64,000 nucleotides of DNA from assembly GCF_000376565.1 (NCBI RefSeq), contig NZ_BARG01000033.1, forward strand, positions 248,001 to 312,000, read 5' to 3'. The stretch's first letter is position 1; every line of letters begins with the position of its first letter. The position numbers and the translations under genes are program-made. Of this stretch, positions 8,712 through 17,051 are shown piece after piece. The notes beneath the pieces were generated by a model, which was not told the origin of the DNA, did not search any database, and saw only the letters and a list, made by a program, of their open reading frames with translations. The stretch is from Streptomyces hokutonensis. GTDB taxonomy: Bacteria > Actinomycetota > Actinomycetes > Streptomycetales > Streptomycetaceae.

Positions 8712-9533
8712 TCAGCGCAACTCGGCCCAGGCGGCCACGAGTTCCGGGACGTAGACCGTCGCCCGGACCTCCGCGCAGGCGCGTGACATGCGGGCGCGCA
8801 GGGTGTCGAGGTCCGCTTCCCGGGCGGTGGTGATGCCGCCGCGCTCCATCACCGGCAGCAGACTGCGCGCCGACTCGGCGATCAGGGTCACCGCGGCCGA
8901 GTCGGGCCCGCCGGTGGGCACGGCGACCGCCACCCGGGGCTCGGGCAGCCCCGACTGCCGTAGCACCTGGGCCAGTTGTTCACCCATGTCGGGGTTGCGG
9001 CCGCCTTCTCGGAGCGCTGCCGCGATCCACTCCACGGTCTCCGTCACCAGGGGTACGTGGGGGACGGCGCGCGTCCTCGAGACGTTGAAGTCCTGGAAGG
9101 TGATGACGCCACCGGGGCGCACCAGCCGCGTCAGTTCCTTCACGACCGCCGCCGGATCGTCGAGGTGAATGAGGATCAGCCGTCCCACCACGGCGTCGAA
9201 GAGCCCGGTGGTACGGAGGTCGGAGAGATCGTCCTGTTCGAAGGTGACGTTTCCGGCGGAGGACGCCGCCGCGTTGGCGCGTGCGCGCTCCAGGACCCCC
9301 GGTTCCATGTCGACGCCGAGGACCCGGCCGCGCGGGCCGACGATCCGCGCCGCACAGAGCGACACCTCACCCGTACCGCAGCCGACGTCGAGGACACGCA
9401 TTCCCTCCTTCAACCCCGCCGTCCGCAACAGGTATTCGGTGTGGCGGTCGTAGAGAGAGGCCTGTATTCCGAGCCTGTCCGCCTCTTCCGAGCTGTTTCC
9501 CATGACATAGGAACCCGGGTCCGTCTCGACCAT
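8712..9533 (-). CDS. SAM-dependent class I methyltransferase
   Basis: A 273-residue protein from ATG 9533, preceded by AGGA. It has the Rossmann methyltransferase motif I VLDVGCGTGEVSL (about 48-60), acidic motif II GVDMEP, the DDLSDL segment and post-motif PGGVITFQDF, as in UbiE/Methyltransf_11-25 enzymes. It lacks features that would specify a substrate. The 3' end meets the broken LuxR gene. A perfect palindrome 118 bases upstream may regulate it. Confidence 0.88.
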   Translation of the reverse strand: MVETDPGSYVMGNSSEEADRLGIQASLYDRHTEYLLRTAGLKEGMRVLDVGCGTGEVSLCAARIVGPRGRVLGVDMEPGVLERARANAAASSAGNVTFEQDDLSDLRTTGLFDAVVGRLILIHLDDPAAVVKELTRLVRPGGVITFQDFNVSRTRAVPHVPLVTETVEWIAAALREGGRNPDMGEQLAQVLRQSGLPEPRVAVAVPTGGPDSAAVTLIAESARSLLPVMERGGITTAREADLDTLRARMSRACAEVRATVYVPELVAAWAELR

Positions 9534-9651
9534 TCCTGATCCATTCCATCGTTTTACGGGGTGCCTTGAACGCGGCACGTCGTCAACTACGGAGTGTAGG
9601 AATCGGGCGGTGGGCGGTCTTCGGCGTGATCATGGAGTGATCGGGCGGTTC

Positions 9652-9668
9652 GCTGTGGATTCCACAGC
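9652..9668. promoter_or_regulatory. Perfect palindrome upstream of the methyltransferase
   Basis: GCTGTGGATTCCACAGC has two perfectly complementary 8-base arms around one base. It lies in the 153-bp gap between the PucR-type gene and the methyltransferase. The short centre argues against a terminator and for an operator; the regulator is unknown. Confidence 0.45.
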
Positions 9669-9686
9669 CGAGGTCAACTCGTGACG

Positions 9687-10850
9687 TCAGCTGGTGATGC
9701 CGACGACCGAGCGCACCAGGCCCTCGAAGGTGCGCGGGTCGGTGCCGGTGAGCTTGTGCCACTGGCCGAGCCGGTAGGCCACCGTGTTGGCATGGATTTG
9801 GAGCGCGTCGGCGGTATGTGCGCGCGACAGCCCGCAGTCGGCGAACGCGAGGACGGTCTCGGCCAGTTGGGGCTGTTCGACCGCGACCCGGCGGACCTCC
9901 GTGAACAGGGGCAGCAGCCGGTCCCGGCTGTCGACGAGGCTCGCCCGCAGCCAGGCGTCCTCGAACGACGTCGCACGGCCGCCCTGTTCGGCGACCACCA
10001 GGGCGCGCTCGGCGTCGCTGATGCTCATCTCCGCGCCGGCGAGCCCGGTCCGTACGAGGCCGACGCCCACGAGAGCGTCGTCACCGCCCAGTTTGATCAC
10101 GCGGCTGACGAGGTCGGCCGGGTCGCTTCGCTGGGTGACGGCGACCATCAGTTCACCGCTCAGGCCGCAGGAGACCTTCCCGGCGACCTGCTGCGCCGCG
10201 CGCTGCAACAGGCCGAGGCGCCCTTCCGCGGACCACACGGCTGCCGTCGTGCACAGGGCCTGGAACTCGCCGTCCGGGTCGAAGCCCAGCTCACGGGCGA
10301 TCTCGGCGGTGTGCTCGCGCGGTGCCCCACCGGTGCGGAGCAGCTCCAGGAAGCGCTGGCGCAGCCCGGCCTCGCGGCCGTAGCGCGCCCCGGCCTCGTC
10401 CGCGTACACGTCCGCCACGACACCACTCATCGCCTGGACCCACAGCCACAGCGGCGCGACCAGCTCGACCGCGGTGTCCTCGGCCGCCGTACCGCGCGCC
10501 GCGGCCCGCAGTTCGTCCCACAGCCGGCGGGAGACGAGATGGAAGGTCGCGAGCACGTCCTGGACGGGCAGACCGTAGTACGCCCTTCTGCGGGACGCGG
10601 TCTGCACCTCCAGCAGATTTTCGGCCGTCGGTTCCACATCGAGGGCCAGGCCGCGCAGCACATAGCCGAGGCGGACCCGCACCGTCCCGCGCTGCTCGGC
10701 GAGCGGAAAGGCCGCGTACGAGGGGATCTCGCGTCTGATGTCGTCGGTGAGCTCGACACTGAGCTCGTCGAGCCGGGACTGCAGCGATTCGCAGAGCAGG
10801 CGCAGCGGATGTCCGTCCGGTCGTACCGCGGAGGCTGTCACGCCCGACAC
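9687..10850 (-). CDS. PucR/CdaR-type transcriptional regulator
   Basis: A 387-residue regulator. The C-terminal PucR-type helix-turn-helix is clear: ETVLAFADCGLSRAHTADAL then QIHANTVAYRLGQWHKLTG (about 325-375), with a central GGDEF-like ligand region. The N-terminal part (VQDVLATFHLVSRRLWDELR) matches the usual RsbR-like sensor of this class. GTG 10850 abuts the palindrome 10851-10863, and GTG 10841 is a possible alternative start. It is divergent from an XRE regulator. Members often regulate purine, proline or amide catabolism, but no such genes are next to it. Confidence 0.9.
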   Translation of the reverse strand: MSGVTASAVRPDGHPLRLLCESLQSRLDELSVELTDDIRREIPSYAAFPLAEQRGTVRVRLGYVLRGLALDVEPTAENLLEVQTASRRRAYYGLPVQDVLATFHLVSRRLWDELRAAARGTAAEDTAVELVAPLWLWVQAMSGVVADVYADEAGARYGREAGLRQRFLELLRTGGAPREHTAEIARELGFDPDGEFQALCTTAAVWSAEGRLGLLQRAAQQVAGKVSCGLSGELMVAVTQRSDPADLVSRVIKLGGDDALVGVGLVRTGLAGAEMSISDAERALVVAEQGGRATSFEDAWLRASLVDSRDRLLPLFTEVRRVAVEQPQLAETVLAFADCGLSRAHTADALQIHANTVAYRLGQWHKLTGTDPRTFEGLVRSVVGITS

Positions 10851-10863
10851 TGTCGAATCGACA
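10851..10863. promoter_or_regulatory. Palindrome touching the PucR start codon
   Basis: TGTCGAATCGACA is a perfect 6+6 inverted repeat with a one-base centre lying directly before the GTG start of the PucR-type gene, a position suited to autoregulation. Function inferred. Confidence 0.4.
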
Positions 10864-10990
10864 ACGAGCCGGTGTCAAGCGCGCTCACAAGGAGTGACGG
10901 GAACATGGCCGGCCCGGGGAGCCGGACCCGCCCTTGCCTACCCGAAGTTGGGTCAGGCTGCGTGCGCGATCGCTGCCCATACTGAGTTCC

Positions 10991-11878
10991 GTGAACGGAG
11001 AAACGCAGCTCGGGGATTTTCTGAAGGCTCGGCGTTCTCACCTCCGTCCTGCGGACGTCGGGGTGAGCACCTACGGGGAGCGGCGACGCGTGCCCGGTCT
11101 CCGGCGCGAGGAACTGGCGCTGCTCGCGGGGGTGAGCGTCTCCTACTACACGCGGCTGGAACAGGGCCAGTCGCCGAGTGCCTCACCCGAGGTGCTGGAC
11201 GCGCTGGCCGGTGCCCTGCGGCTCGACGAGCCCGAGCGGCGGTATCTGCACGATCTGGCCCGTGCGGGCAGACAGCGCCCCCGGGGCCGGCGGCTCCCGC
11301 CGGAGCGGGTGACGGAGGAGAACGCCCAGCTCCTGGACGTACTGGGAGACACTCCCGGGATCGTGCAGGGCCGGTGCGCCGATGTGCTGGCGTGGAACCG
11401 GCTGGGGCACGCGTTGTTCGCCGGGCACCTCGACCCCGAGGCCCCGGACCGGCCGGCCGAGCGCCCCAACCTGGCCCGGCTGGTGTTCCTGGACCCGCAC
11501 ACCCGCGACCTGTACGCGGACTGGCCGAGCAAGGCCAGGGCCGCGGTGGGCAATCTCCGGTTGATGGCGGGCCGGTTCCCCGACGACGCGGCGCTGCACG
11601 CGCTCGTGGGTGAACTGAGCGCCAAGAGCGGCGAGTTCGCCTCGATGTGGGCCGATCACCGCGTCAAGTCGCACATGTTCGCCTCCTACGACATGCAGCA
11701 TCCGCTGGTGGGTCCGCTGACGGTCGTGCAGCAGAGCCTCGGTCTCGGGCGTGGCATCAGCCTCGTCGTCGCCACCACCCCGGCCGGCTCACCCTCGCGC
11801 GCGGCACTGGCGCTGCTCGCCCAGGCCGCCGTACCGGCCGAGTCCCTGTCGAACCGGTCCCGGGTCAGTACGGACTGA
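10991..11878 (+). CDS. XRE-family regulator with MmyB-like ligand domain
   Basis: The GTG at 10991 gives 295 residues. The N-terminal XRE helix-turn-helix (LGDFLKARRSHLRPADVG, then VPGLRREELALLAGVSVSYY and TRLEQGQ) is followed by an MmyB-like PAS-type domain (ILDTPGIVQG.., VLAWNRLGHALFAGH, NLARLVFLDPHTRDLYADW), the domain that binds fatty acids in MmyB. No Shine-Dalgarno site precedes the GTG; CATACT seven bases upstream suggests a leaderless transcript. The secreted beta-propeller gene follows 113 bases downstream on the same strand and could be a target. Confidence 0.9.
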   Translation: MNGETQLGDFLKARRSHLRPADVGVSTYGERRRVPGLRREELALLAGVSVSYYTRLEQGQSPSASPEVLDALAGALRLDEPERRYLHDLARAGRQRPRGRRLPPERVTEENAQLLDVLGDTPGIVQGRCADVLAWNRLGHALFAGHLDPEAPDRPAERPNLARLVFLDPHTRDLYADWPSKARAAVGNLRLMAGRFPDDAALHALVGELSAKSGEFASMWADHRVKSHMFASYDMQHPLVGPLTVVQQSLGLGRGISLVVATTPAGSPSRAALALLAQAAVPAESLSNRSRVSTD

Positions 11879-11991
11879 ACCCGTCCGGGGCGGTCGACCG
11901 CCGCCCGCTCGATGTCACCCGCGCATCGGCGCCTGGCTGCCGCATGCCCAGAAGCAGTGCCCGAATCCATCTCTCAAGAAGGAACCGACCC

Positions 11992-12960
11992 ATGCGCAAG
12001 ACCCTCACCAAGTCGGCCCTGTCCGCGGCCGTCCTCGTCGCGGCCGCCACCGCCGTGCTGTCCCCGGCCCCCGCGTCGGCCGTCTCCGCGCCGCTGAGCG
12101 ACGCGCGGATCGCCCGCCACTTCGACCTGGCCGAGGGGCAGACCCCGGAGAACATCGCACTGGCCCCGGACGGCAGCGCCTACGTCACCTTCGCCGCCGC
12201 CCGCCAGATCGCACGGCTCTCGCCCAAGGGCGCCACACAGATCCTGGCCACCCTGCCCGCGCCGGCGGACGGCGGGGTCCACACCCCCGTCCTGGGCTTC
12301 GCGCTGACGTCCGGGATCGTCCGGGCCCACGACGGGACGCTGTACTTCCTGTACGCCACCGGCACCGCCGACCTCACCGGCGTATGGCGGCTGCGGCCGG
12401 GCGGCGCACCGGAGCGGATCGCCGCGCTGCCGGCGGACGGACTGCCCAACGGCCTTGCGCTGGACGCCCGTTCGCACTCCCTGTACGTCACCGACTCCGT
12501 GCTCGGCACCGTCTGGAAGGTGCCCGTCTCCGGCGGCACCCCCACCGCCTGGTCCACCGCCCCGGAACTCGCGTCGGCCGGCTTCCTCGGTGCCAACGGC
12601 CTGAAGATCCGGGGCGGGGCGCTGTGGGTCACCAACCTCGACCAGGGCACCGTCGTACGCATCCCCGTCCTGCGGGACGGACGCGCGGGCCGGGTCCGCA
12701 CCGAGGCCACCGGTCTGCCGGGGATCGACGACTTCGCCTTCACCGGGCGCGGGGACCAACTGCTCGCCACCGTCAACGGTTCGAGCGAGGTCGTCCTCGT
12801 CGAGCCCCACATCGGCAACACGGTCGTACTGACCAAGGCCGACGGCCTCCAGAACCCCACCTCCATCGCCCTGCGCGGTGACACGGCCTACGTCCTGAGC
12901 GCGGCCTACGTCACCGCCGAGGACCCCAACCTGCTGCTGGCCCACCTGGACCGGAGGTAG
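11992..12960 (+). CDS. Secreted SMP-30/gluconolactonase-like beta-propeller protein
   Basis: 322 residues from ATG 11992, with AAGGAA upstream. A signal peptide (residues 1-30, ending in APASA) precedes repeated blades of the form PDGSAYVTFAAARQIARLSP, ARSHSLYVTDSVLGTVWKVP and GGALWVTNLDQGTVVRIPV, as in SMP-30/gluconolaconase/LRE-like or NHL six-bladed propellers. The metal-binding residues of true gluconolactonases cannot be assigned with confidence, so it may be a lactonase or a non-enzymatic binding protein outside the membrane. It follows an XRE regulator gene. Confidence 0.8.
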   Translation: MRKTLTKSALSAAVLVAAATAVLSPAPASAVSAPLSDARIARHFDLAEGQTPENIALAPDGSAYVTFAAARQIARLSPKGATQILATLPAPADGGVHTPVLGFALTSGIVRAHDGTLYFLYATGTADLTGVWRLRPGGAPERIAALPADGLPNGLALDARSHSLYVTDSVLGTVWKVPVSGGTPTAWSTAPELASAGFLGANGLKIRGGALWVTNLDQGTVVRIPVLRDGRAGRVRTEATGLPGIDDFAFTGRGDQLLATVNGSSEVVLVEPHIGNTVVLTKADGLQNPTSIALRGDTAYVLSAAYVTAEDPNLLLAHLDRR

Positions 12961-13102
12961 ACGGCACCGTCACCGCGCTCGATCACGCCCCGGCAGACGT
13001 ACCAGGTGGTGGGCAACCTCATCGGCACGCCCTGGCCGGGTGGCCGGGGAAGCGCGCTGATCACATAGCCTCTCCTGGCACGCACACGACAAGGGGAGGA
13101 CC

Positions 13103-13882
13103 ATGAGAGGCAGAACGGCCTGGGCCGCGGCCGGCGGGGCTGCGGCCCTGGTGCTGGTGACGGCGACCGGGGCGCACGCGGAGGGGCGGGGCGATGTCCG
13201 GGTGGTGAAGACCGTCGTCAACGGCGGCGGCAACGTCATCGTGGGCACGGCGAAGACGATCCGCTACCCGGTCGACATCACCGTCAAGGACAACTCGGGG
13301 GTGAAGGGGCTCACGGACCTCAGCACCTTCAACAAGTCGAACGCCTACACCTTCGTGACCTGGGACGGTGACTCGTCCTGCACGAAGAAGAGCGCGACGA
13401 CCTCGGTATGCCGGGCCACGCTGACAGTCGATCCTTCCTGGATCGCCGACAGCGACGACATCGACACCAACAAGGTCGCCGGCGTCTGGCAGGTCAACGC
13501 GACCGTCAAGGCGAACGACGGCGACTACTGGATCTCCGACCACATCGCCGAGTACAAGGTCAAGCGGGCAGCCCGGCTCACCACGGTGATCGCACCGGAG
13601 AAGGTCGCCAAGAACGCCAAGGTGACCGTCACCGGCAAGCTGGCGCGGGCCAACTGGGAGGACCGCAAGTACCACGGGTTCCCCGGGCAGCAGGTCAAGC
13701 TCCAGTTCAGGAAGAAGGGCGCCGCCCACTACGCCACGGTCAGGACCGTCACGACGGGCAACGTCGGGCAACTGAGCACCAAGGTGACCGTCACGGCGGC
13801 AGGCAGCTGGCGCTGGTACTTCCCCGGCACCACGACCACCTCGCTGAAGGCGTCGGCCGGGGACACCCTCAACCTGACGTAG
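13103..13882 (+). CDS. Secreted protein of unknown function
   Basis: 259 residues with a clear signal peptide (MRGRTAWAAAGGAAALVLVT, cleavage after AHA about residue 26). The mature part is beta-rich with two Ig-like halves: residues about 30-155, with two cysteines that could pair (CTKK, CRATL), and residues about 156-259 (TTVIAPEKVAKNAKVTVTGK). Such proteins are common in Streptomyces and often labelled calcium-binding by homology, but no EF-hand or RTX motif is seen. GGGGAGGA precedes the ATG, and a strong hairpin follows the stop, so it is probably transcribed alone. Confidence 0.75.
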   Translation: MRGRTAWAAAGGAAALVLVTATGAHAEGRGDVRVVKTVVNGGGNVIVGTAKTIRYPVDITVKDNSGVKGLTDLSTFNKSNAYTFVTWDGDSSCTKKSATTSVCRATLTVDPSWIADSDDIDTNKVAGVWQVNATVKANDGDYWISDHIAEYKVKRAARLTTVIAPEKVAKNAKVTVTGKLARANWEDRKYHGFPGQQVKLQFRKKGAAHYATVRTVTTGNVGQLSTKVTVTAAGSWRWYFPGTTTTSLKASAGDTLNLT

Positions 13883-13918
13883 CCGGCGAACGGCGCCTCA
13901 GGAGTCCTGTTCCGCGGA

Positions 13919-13955
13919 CTGTGTCCCGTGGGCTGCACAGACCCACGGGACACAG
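13919..13955 (+). terminator. Strong terminator hairpin
   Basis: CTGTGTCCCGTGGG (13919-13932) pairs perfectly with CCCACGGGACACAG (13942-13955) over a 9-base loop, 37 bases after the stop of the small secreted protein gene. No U-tract. Confidence 0.85.
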
Positions 13956-14469
13956 CAGAGGCCGTAGCCGTCGGCGAGAATCCGCAGTCGTGGCGGGGCG
14001 TCCAGTGAAAGGTCAGCTGCCCGCGGCCGTTCGCGGTGAGATCGACCGGCTGCGGAGCCGCGTCGAACCCGTGCTCTTCGAGCGCCTGGAGATGGGCGTG
14101 AAGGGCGCGCGGTGGGCGGCGCCCCCGACCCCGAACAGGCTTGCTCGTGCAGCGGAGTTGACGGTCTGTCAGCCGTACGGTGACGGATGCTCCTCCAAGC
14201 GGTGGATCAGGTCCTCCACGTAGGCGCGCGTCACCGGCGCGGAAGCAACGGCCTACGCCTGCGACGTCTCCGACCGCGGTGTGGTCGCAGCGGTGATCCA
14301 GGCGGTCCGCGAGGCGTACGGTCCGATCACCGTCACCGTCACCGTCACCGGCGCGGGCGTCGAGACGTTCGCCTCCGTCATCGACATCACGCCCGATGCC
14401 TGGGACCGGGTGCCGGCGGTCAACCTCACCGGCACGTTCACCTGTGTTCAGGCCGGACGACGTCGCGGC
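13956..14469 (+). pseudogene. Degenerate region with an SDR remnant
   Basis: About 510 bases without an intact gene. From about 14239 to 14460 one frame encodes ATAYACDVSDRGVVAAVIQA, VREAYGPITVTVTVTGAGVE and DITPDAWDRVPAVNLTGTFT, a middle segment of a short-chain dehydrogenase/reductase. The usual LVNNAG motif is replaced by TVTVTVTGAG, encoded by a CACCGT repeat (14328-14350), and the catalytic Tyr-Lys part is missing; the frame runs into the end of the monooxygenase gene at 14470. Between 13970 and 14235 I see no recognisable coding sequence. Confidence 0.7.
14328..14350 (+). repeat. Hexanucleotide repeat (CACCGT)x3.8 in the SDR remnant
   Basis: Three full CACCGT units plus CACCG, reading Thr-Val repeatedly, replace the NNAG region of the SDR remnant. 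Replication slippage after loss of selection is the likely cause. Confidence 0.75.
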
Positions 14470-14793
14470 CTACCGTGCCGGGCGGAACGGCTGCAGGAAG
14501 CGGATCCCGTCCTCGATGCTCCCGTCCATCAGTTCCAGCAGCTGGGGTATCAGGTCCCGCATGCGGGGTGCGTTCAGATGGCCTTCGAGGGCCTCGCGGC
14601 TCTCCCAGCGCTCGAAGACGACGAACGTGCCCGGTTCTCCCTCGACCTGGTGGGCCTCGTAGTCGATGTTGCCCGTGTCGTGGCGTGACGCGGTGACGGC
14701 GGCTGTCATGAACGCCTTCATCGCGGCTTCCTTCCCGGATCTGGCCCGGGCTTCCCAGAGCACGGTGACGTAGTGGTTGGACGTGGTGGTCAT
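14470..14793 (-). CDS. Antibiotic-biosynthesis-monooxygenase-fold (ABM) protein
   Basis: 107 residues from ATG 14793, preceded by GGAGGAG. The ferredoxin-like ABM fold is indicated by VTVLWEARARSGKEAAMKAF, a central GNIDYEAHQVEGEPGTFVVFERWESREAL and a C-terminal amphipathic segment, as in putative quinol monooxygenases (YgiN-like) that act cofactor-free on quinols or anthrones. Its 5' region is an inverted copy of that of the SDR at 15915, so the two genes appear co-regulated by the XRE protein between them. Confidence 0.83.
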   Translation of the reverse strand: MTTTSNHYVTVLWEARARSGKEAAMKAFMTAAVTASRHDTGNIDYEAHQVEGEPGTFVVFERWESREALEGHLNAPRMRDLIPQLLELMDGSIEDGIRFLQPFRPAR

Positions 14794-14913
14794 GCTTGCT
14801 CCTCCTGGACTCCGAACAGCGTCGTTGTGCGCCGTTCACGACTCGACACTGGGCCCCGGGGAGCGACGGCGGGAGCTACGGGTCTTCGTGGTACAGCGCG
14901 TACCACCCGGCGG
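14791..14913. repeat. Inverted duplication, copy 1 (promoter of ABM gene)
   Basis: About 123 bases, including the ABM start codon, its Shine-Dalgarno and the palindrome TGGTACAGCGCGTACCA (14889-14905). It matches, in reverse orientation, 15790-15917 in front of the SDR gene. Shared blocks include GACTCCGAACAGC, GACGGCGGGAGCTACGGG and GCGCGTACCACCCGG. The palindrome centre is 104 bases from the start codon in both copies. It also lies 36 bases upstream of the XRE gene, so it can control both directions. Confidence 0.88.
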
Positions 14914-14940
14914 GGCGGGGTGTGCGGGAGGATGGTGTGC

Positions 14941-15774
14941 ATGGATCAACTCGGTGCGGCGCTGCGGTCGTGGCGGGACCGGCTGGACCCCGCGACCGTG
15001 GGCTTCGCCCACGGCTCACCCCGTCGGGTCCCCGGACTGCGGCGCGCGGAGCTGGCGACGCTGGCCGGTATCTCGGTCGAGTACGTGGTCCGGCTGGAGC
15101 AGGGACGGGTGGCGACGCCCTCGGCGCAGGTCTGCTCGGCCCTGGCCCGCGCACTGCACCTGTCCGACGACGAGCACGCGCACCTTTTGCGCATGGCCGG
15201 CCACGCGGCGGATCCGACCCGGATTCCGCGCATGATCCCGGAGAGTCTGTACCGGATCGTGGACCAGCTCGCCGCCAATCCGTTGGCGATCTACGACGCC
15301 ACCTGGCAGTTGCTGCACTGGAATCCGCTGTTCGCGGCCACGTTCGGCGATCCCACGGTCCACGGTGTGGGCGACCGCAACGTCCTGGTCTGGCAGTTCC
15401 TGGGTGAGCTGCCCCGGGTCCGGCAGACGGCGGCCGAGCGGGCGGCGTTCGAGGAGTCCCTCGTCGCCGACCTGCGCGCCACGACGAGCCGATACCCCGA
15501 GGATCCCGACCTCGCGGCGCTGGTGTCGAGGCTGAACCTCAGCCCACGGTTCGGCGAGTTGTGGAGCCGCCGAGCGGTGGGCGGTCACCAGAGCGCCCAC
15601 AAACTCGTTCAGCACCCGGACGTCGGGGACATCGCCCTGACCTCCGACATCCTCGCCACCCAGGACACGAACCTCCGCCTCGTGGTGTACACGCCGCAGC
15701 CGGGCACCGACGCCGGCAGCAAACTCGAATTCCTCGCGGCCATCGGGGTCCAGAGGATGACTCCGCAGGGATGA
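14941..15774 (+). CDS. XRE-family regulator with MmyB-like domain
   Basis: 277 residues from ATG 14941, preceded by GGGAGGA. It has an N-terminal XRE helix-turn-helix (RVPGLRRAELATLAGISVEY then VVRLEQGR, about 30-57) followed by the MmyB-like sensor (LAIYDATWQLLHWNPLFAAT, NVLVWQFLGELPRVRQTAAE). It lies between the two copies of an inverted ~125-bp repeat, each with a 17-base palindrome. The simplest reading is that it binds both copies and controls the monooxygenase, the SDR and itself. Such MmyB-type regulators are often divergent from an SDR target in Streptomyces. Confidence 0.92.
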   Translation: MDQLGAALRSWRDRLDPATVGFAHGSPRRVPGLRRAELATLAGISVEYVVRLEQGRVATPSAQVCSALARALHLSDDEHAHLLRMAGHAADPTRIPRMIPESLYRIVDQLAANPLAIYDATWQLLHWNPLFAATFGDPTVHGVGDRNVLVWQFLGELPRVRQTAAERAAFEESLVADLRATTSRYPEDPDLAALVSRLNLSPRFGELWSRRAVGGHQSAHKLVQHPDVGDIALTSDILATQDTNLRLVVYTPQPGTDAGSKLEFLAAIGVQRMTPQG

Positions 15775-15789
15775 AACCCCCAGTTCCGC

Positions 15790-15917
15790 CCGGCCCACCG
15801 GGTGGTACGCGCCGTACCAGGAAGTCCCGTAGCTCCCGCCGTCCTTCCCGACGACCCAGCATGAAGTGCGTGAACAGCGCACGACCGTGCTGTTCGGAGT
15901 CAGGAGGAGCCCGCATG
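15790..15917. repeat. Inverted duplication, copy 2 (promoter of SDR gene)
   Basis: Reverse-complement copy of 14791-14913. It contains the palindrome TGGTACGCGCCGTACCA (15803-15819), the GGAGTC block, the Shine-Dalgarno CAGGAGGAG and the SDR start codon. Spacing from palindrome centre to start codon (104) is identical to copy 1, which argues for retained function. Confidence 0.88.
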
Positions 15918-16607
15918 ACCACCACATTCATCACCGGGGCCAACAAGTCCCTCGGTCTTGAAACCGCTCGTCGCCTCGTCGAGGCGGGGCACACCGTCCT
16001 CCTCGGTGCCCGCGACCCTGAGCGCGGTCGGGCCGCGGCCGATTCGCTCGGCGCCCGGTTCGTCCGGATCGACGTGACCGACGACGACTCGGTCCGGGCC
16101 GCCGCCGCGGATGTCGCCGCGCACGAGGGAACGGTCGACGTCCTGGTCAACAACGCCAGCGTCCTCGGCAAGGTCGGCCCCGTCGAGGAGTACACCGCGG
16201 CCGACATGAGCGCCGTGCTCGACGTGAACGTCGTCGGGATCGTGCGTGTCACGCACGCCTTCCTCCCGCTGCTGCGCACATCGCCGAACCCCGTCATCGT
16301 CAACGTGTCCAGCGGGATGGGCTCCTTCGGCATGACCCAGGACCCGGCGCGGATCGAGTCGCAGTACGCCCTGCCCCTCTACTGCGCCTCGAAGGCCGCG
16401 GTCACGATGCTCACGACGCAGTACGCCAAGGAACTGAAGGACGTGAAGGTCAACGCCGCGGACCCCGGGCAGACCGCGACCGACTTCACCGGCGGCCTCG
16501 GACACAGCGTCGCCGACGGCGCGGAGTCCATCGTGACCCTCGCGACGCTCGGCCCGGACGGACCGACGGGCCGGTTCGTCGACCGGTCCGGGAACCTCCC
16601 GTGGTGA
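15915..16607 (+). CDS. Short-chain dehydrogenase/reductase
   Basis: 230 residues from ATG 15915 with CAGGAGGAG upstream. It has the nucleotide-binding TGANKSLG motif, DVLVNNAS, the catalytic Ser in VIVNVSSGMGS and Tyr-Lys in LYCASKAA (YxxxK). The C-terminus is short (GRFVDRSGNLPW), as in the carbonyl-reductase-like SDRs found as targets of MmyB-type XRE regulators. It should reduce a small ketone or aldehyde with NAD(P)H; the substrate is unknown. Confidence 0.9.
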   Translation: MTTTFITGANKSLGLETARRLVEAGHTVLLGARDPERGRAAADSLGARFVRIDVTDDDSVRAAAADVAAHEGTVDVLVNNASVLGKVGPVEEYTAADMSAVLDVNVVGIVRVTHAFLPLLRTSPNPVIVNVSSGMGSFGMTQDPARIESQYALPLYCASKAAVTMLTTQYAKELKDVKVNAADPGQTATDFTGGLGHSVADGAESIVTLATLGPDGPTGRFVDRSGNLPW

Positions 16608-16652
16608 ACCTGCCCCGAGCCCAGGTCCGGCCGACCCCCGGCGCGCCGGGCC

Positions 16653-17003
16653 CTAGTCGACGGGGTCCAGGTAGAAGTTCGCCTGCGAGGCCCGGTCGCC
16701 CTCGGTGCGGACGATGACGACACCCCTCATCACCTGGGGCGTTCCGTCGACAGTCGTGCCGGACATCTCCCACTCGCTCCAGATGACGTCGCCGTCCTCG
16801 ACTGCCCGCAGTACGCGCGCCTCGATGTCCGGCACACGGGCGAAGAGGCCGGCCCAGTTGCTGCGGACGACTTCCTGTCCTACGAAACCGCGTGCCGGGT
16901 GGGTCGGCATGTCACAGCGGTAGTCCTCCGTGAAACAGGAGACCAGTGCCTCAAGATCGTGCGCAGAGATCGCCTTCTGCAGGTCGTCGAGGAACGTGGA
17001 CAC
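16653..17003 (-). CDS. NTF2-like (SnoaL-type) small protein
   Basis: 116 residues from GTG 17003, preceded by AAAGGAAG. It has the cone-shaped NTF2 fold pattern: LQKAISAHDLEALVSCFTED at the N-terminus, ARGFVGQEVVRSNWAGLF, then beta strands ending in RASQANFYLDPVD. The family covers polyketide cyclases, ketosteroid-isomerase-like enzymes and dehydratases. It is the last gene of a minus-strand run of six, after an exporter. Role in the pathway unknown. Confidence 0.82.
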   Translation of the reverse strand: MSTFLDDLQKAISAHDLEALVSCFTEDYRCDMPTHPARGFVGQEVVRSNWAGLFARVPDIEARVLRAVEDGDVIWSEWEMSGTTVDGTPQVMRGVVIVRTEGDRASQANFYLDPVD

Positions 17004-17051
17004 GCAACTTCCTTTCGTGCGAGCGGAGTTGGGATGCGGACTGGCGTGGCA

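Noticed and set aside
13956..14238. A regulator C-terminus on the minus strand (VTRAYVEDLIHRLEEHPSPYG)
   Set aside because: Only about 21 residues look ordered, with no upstream part, so a family cannot be assigned.
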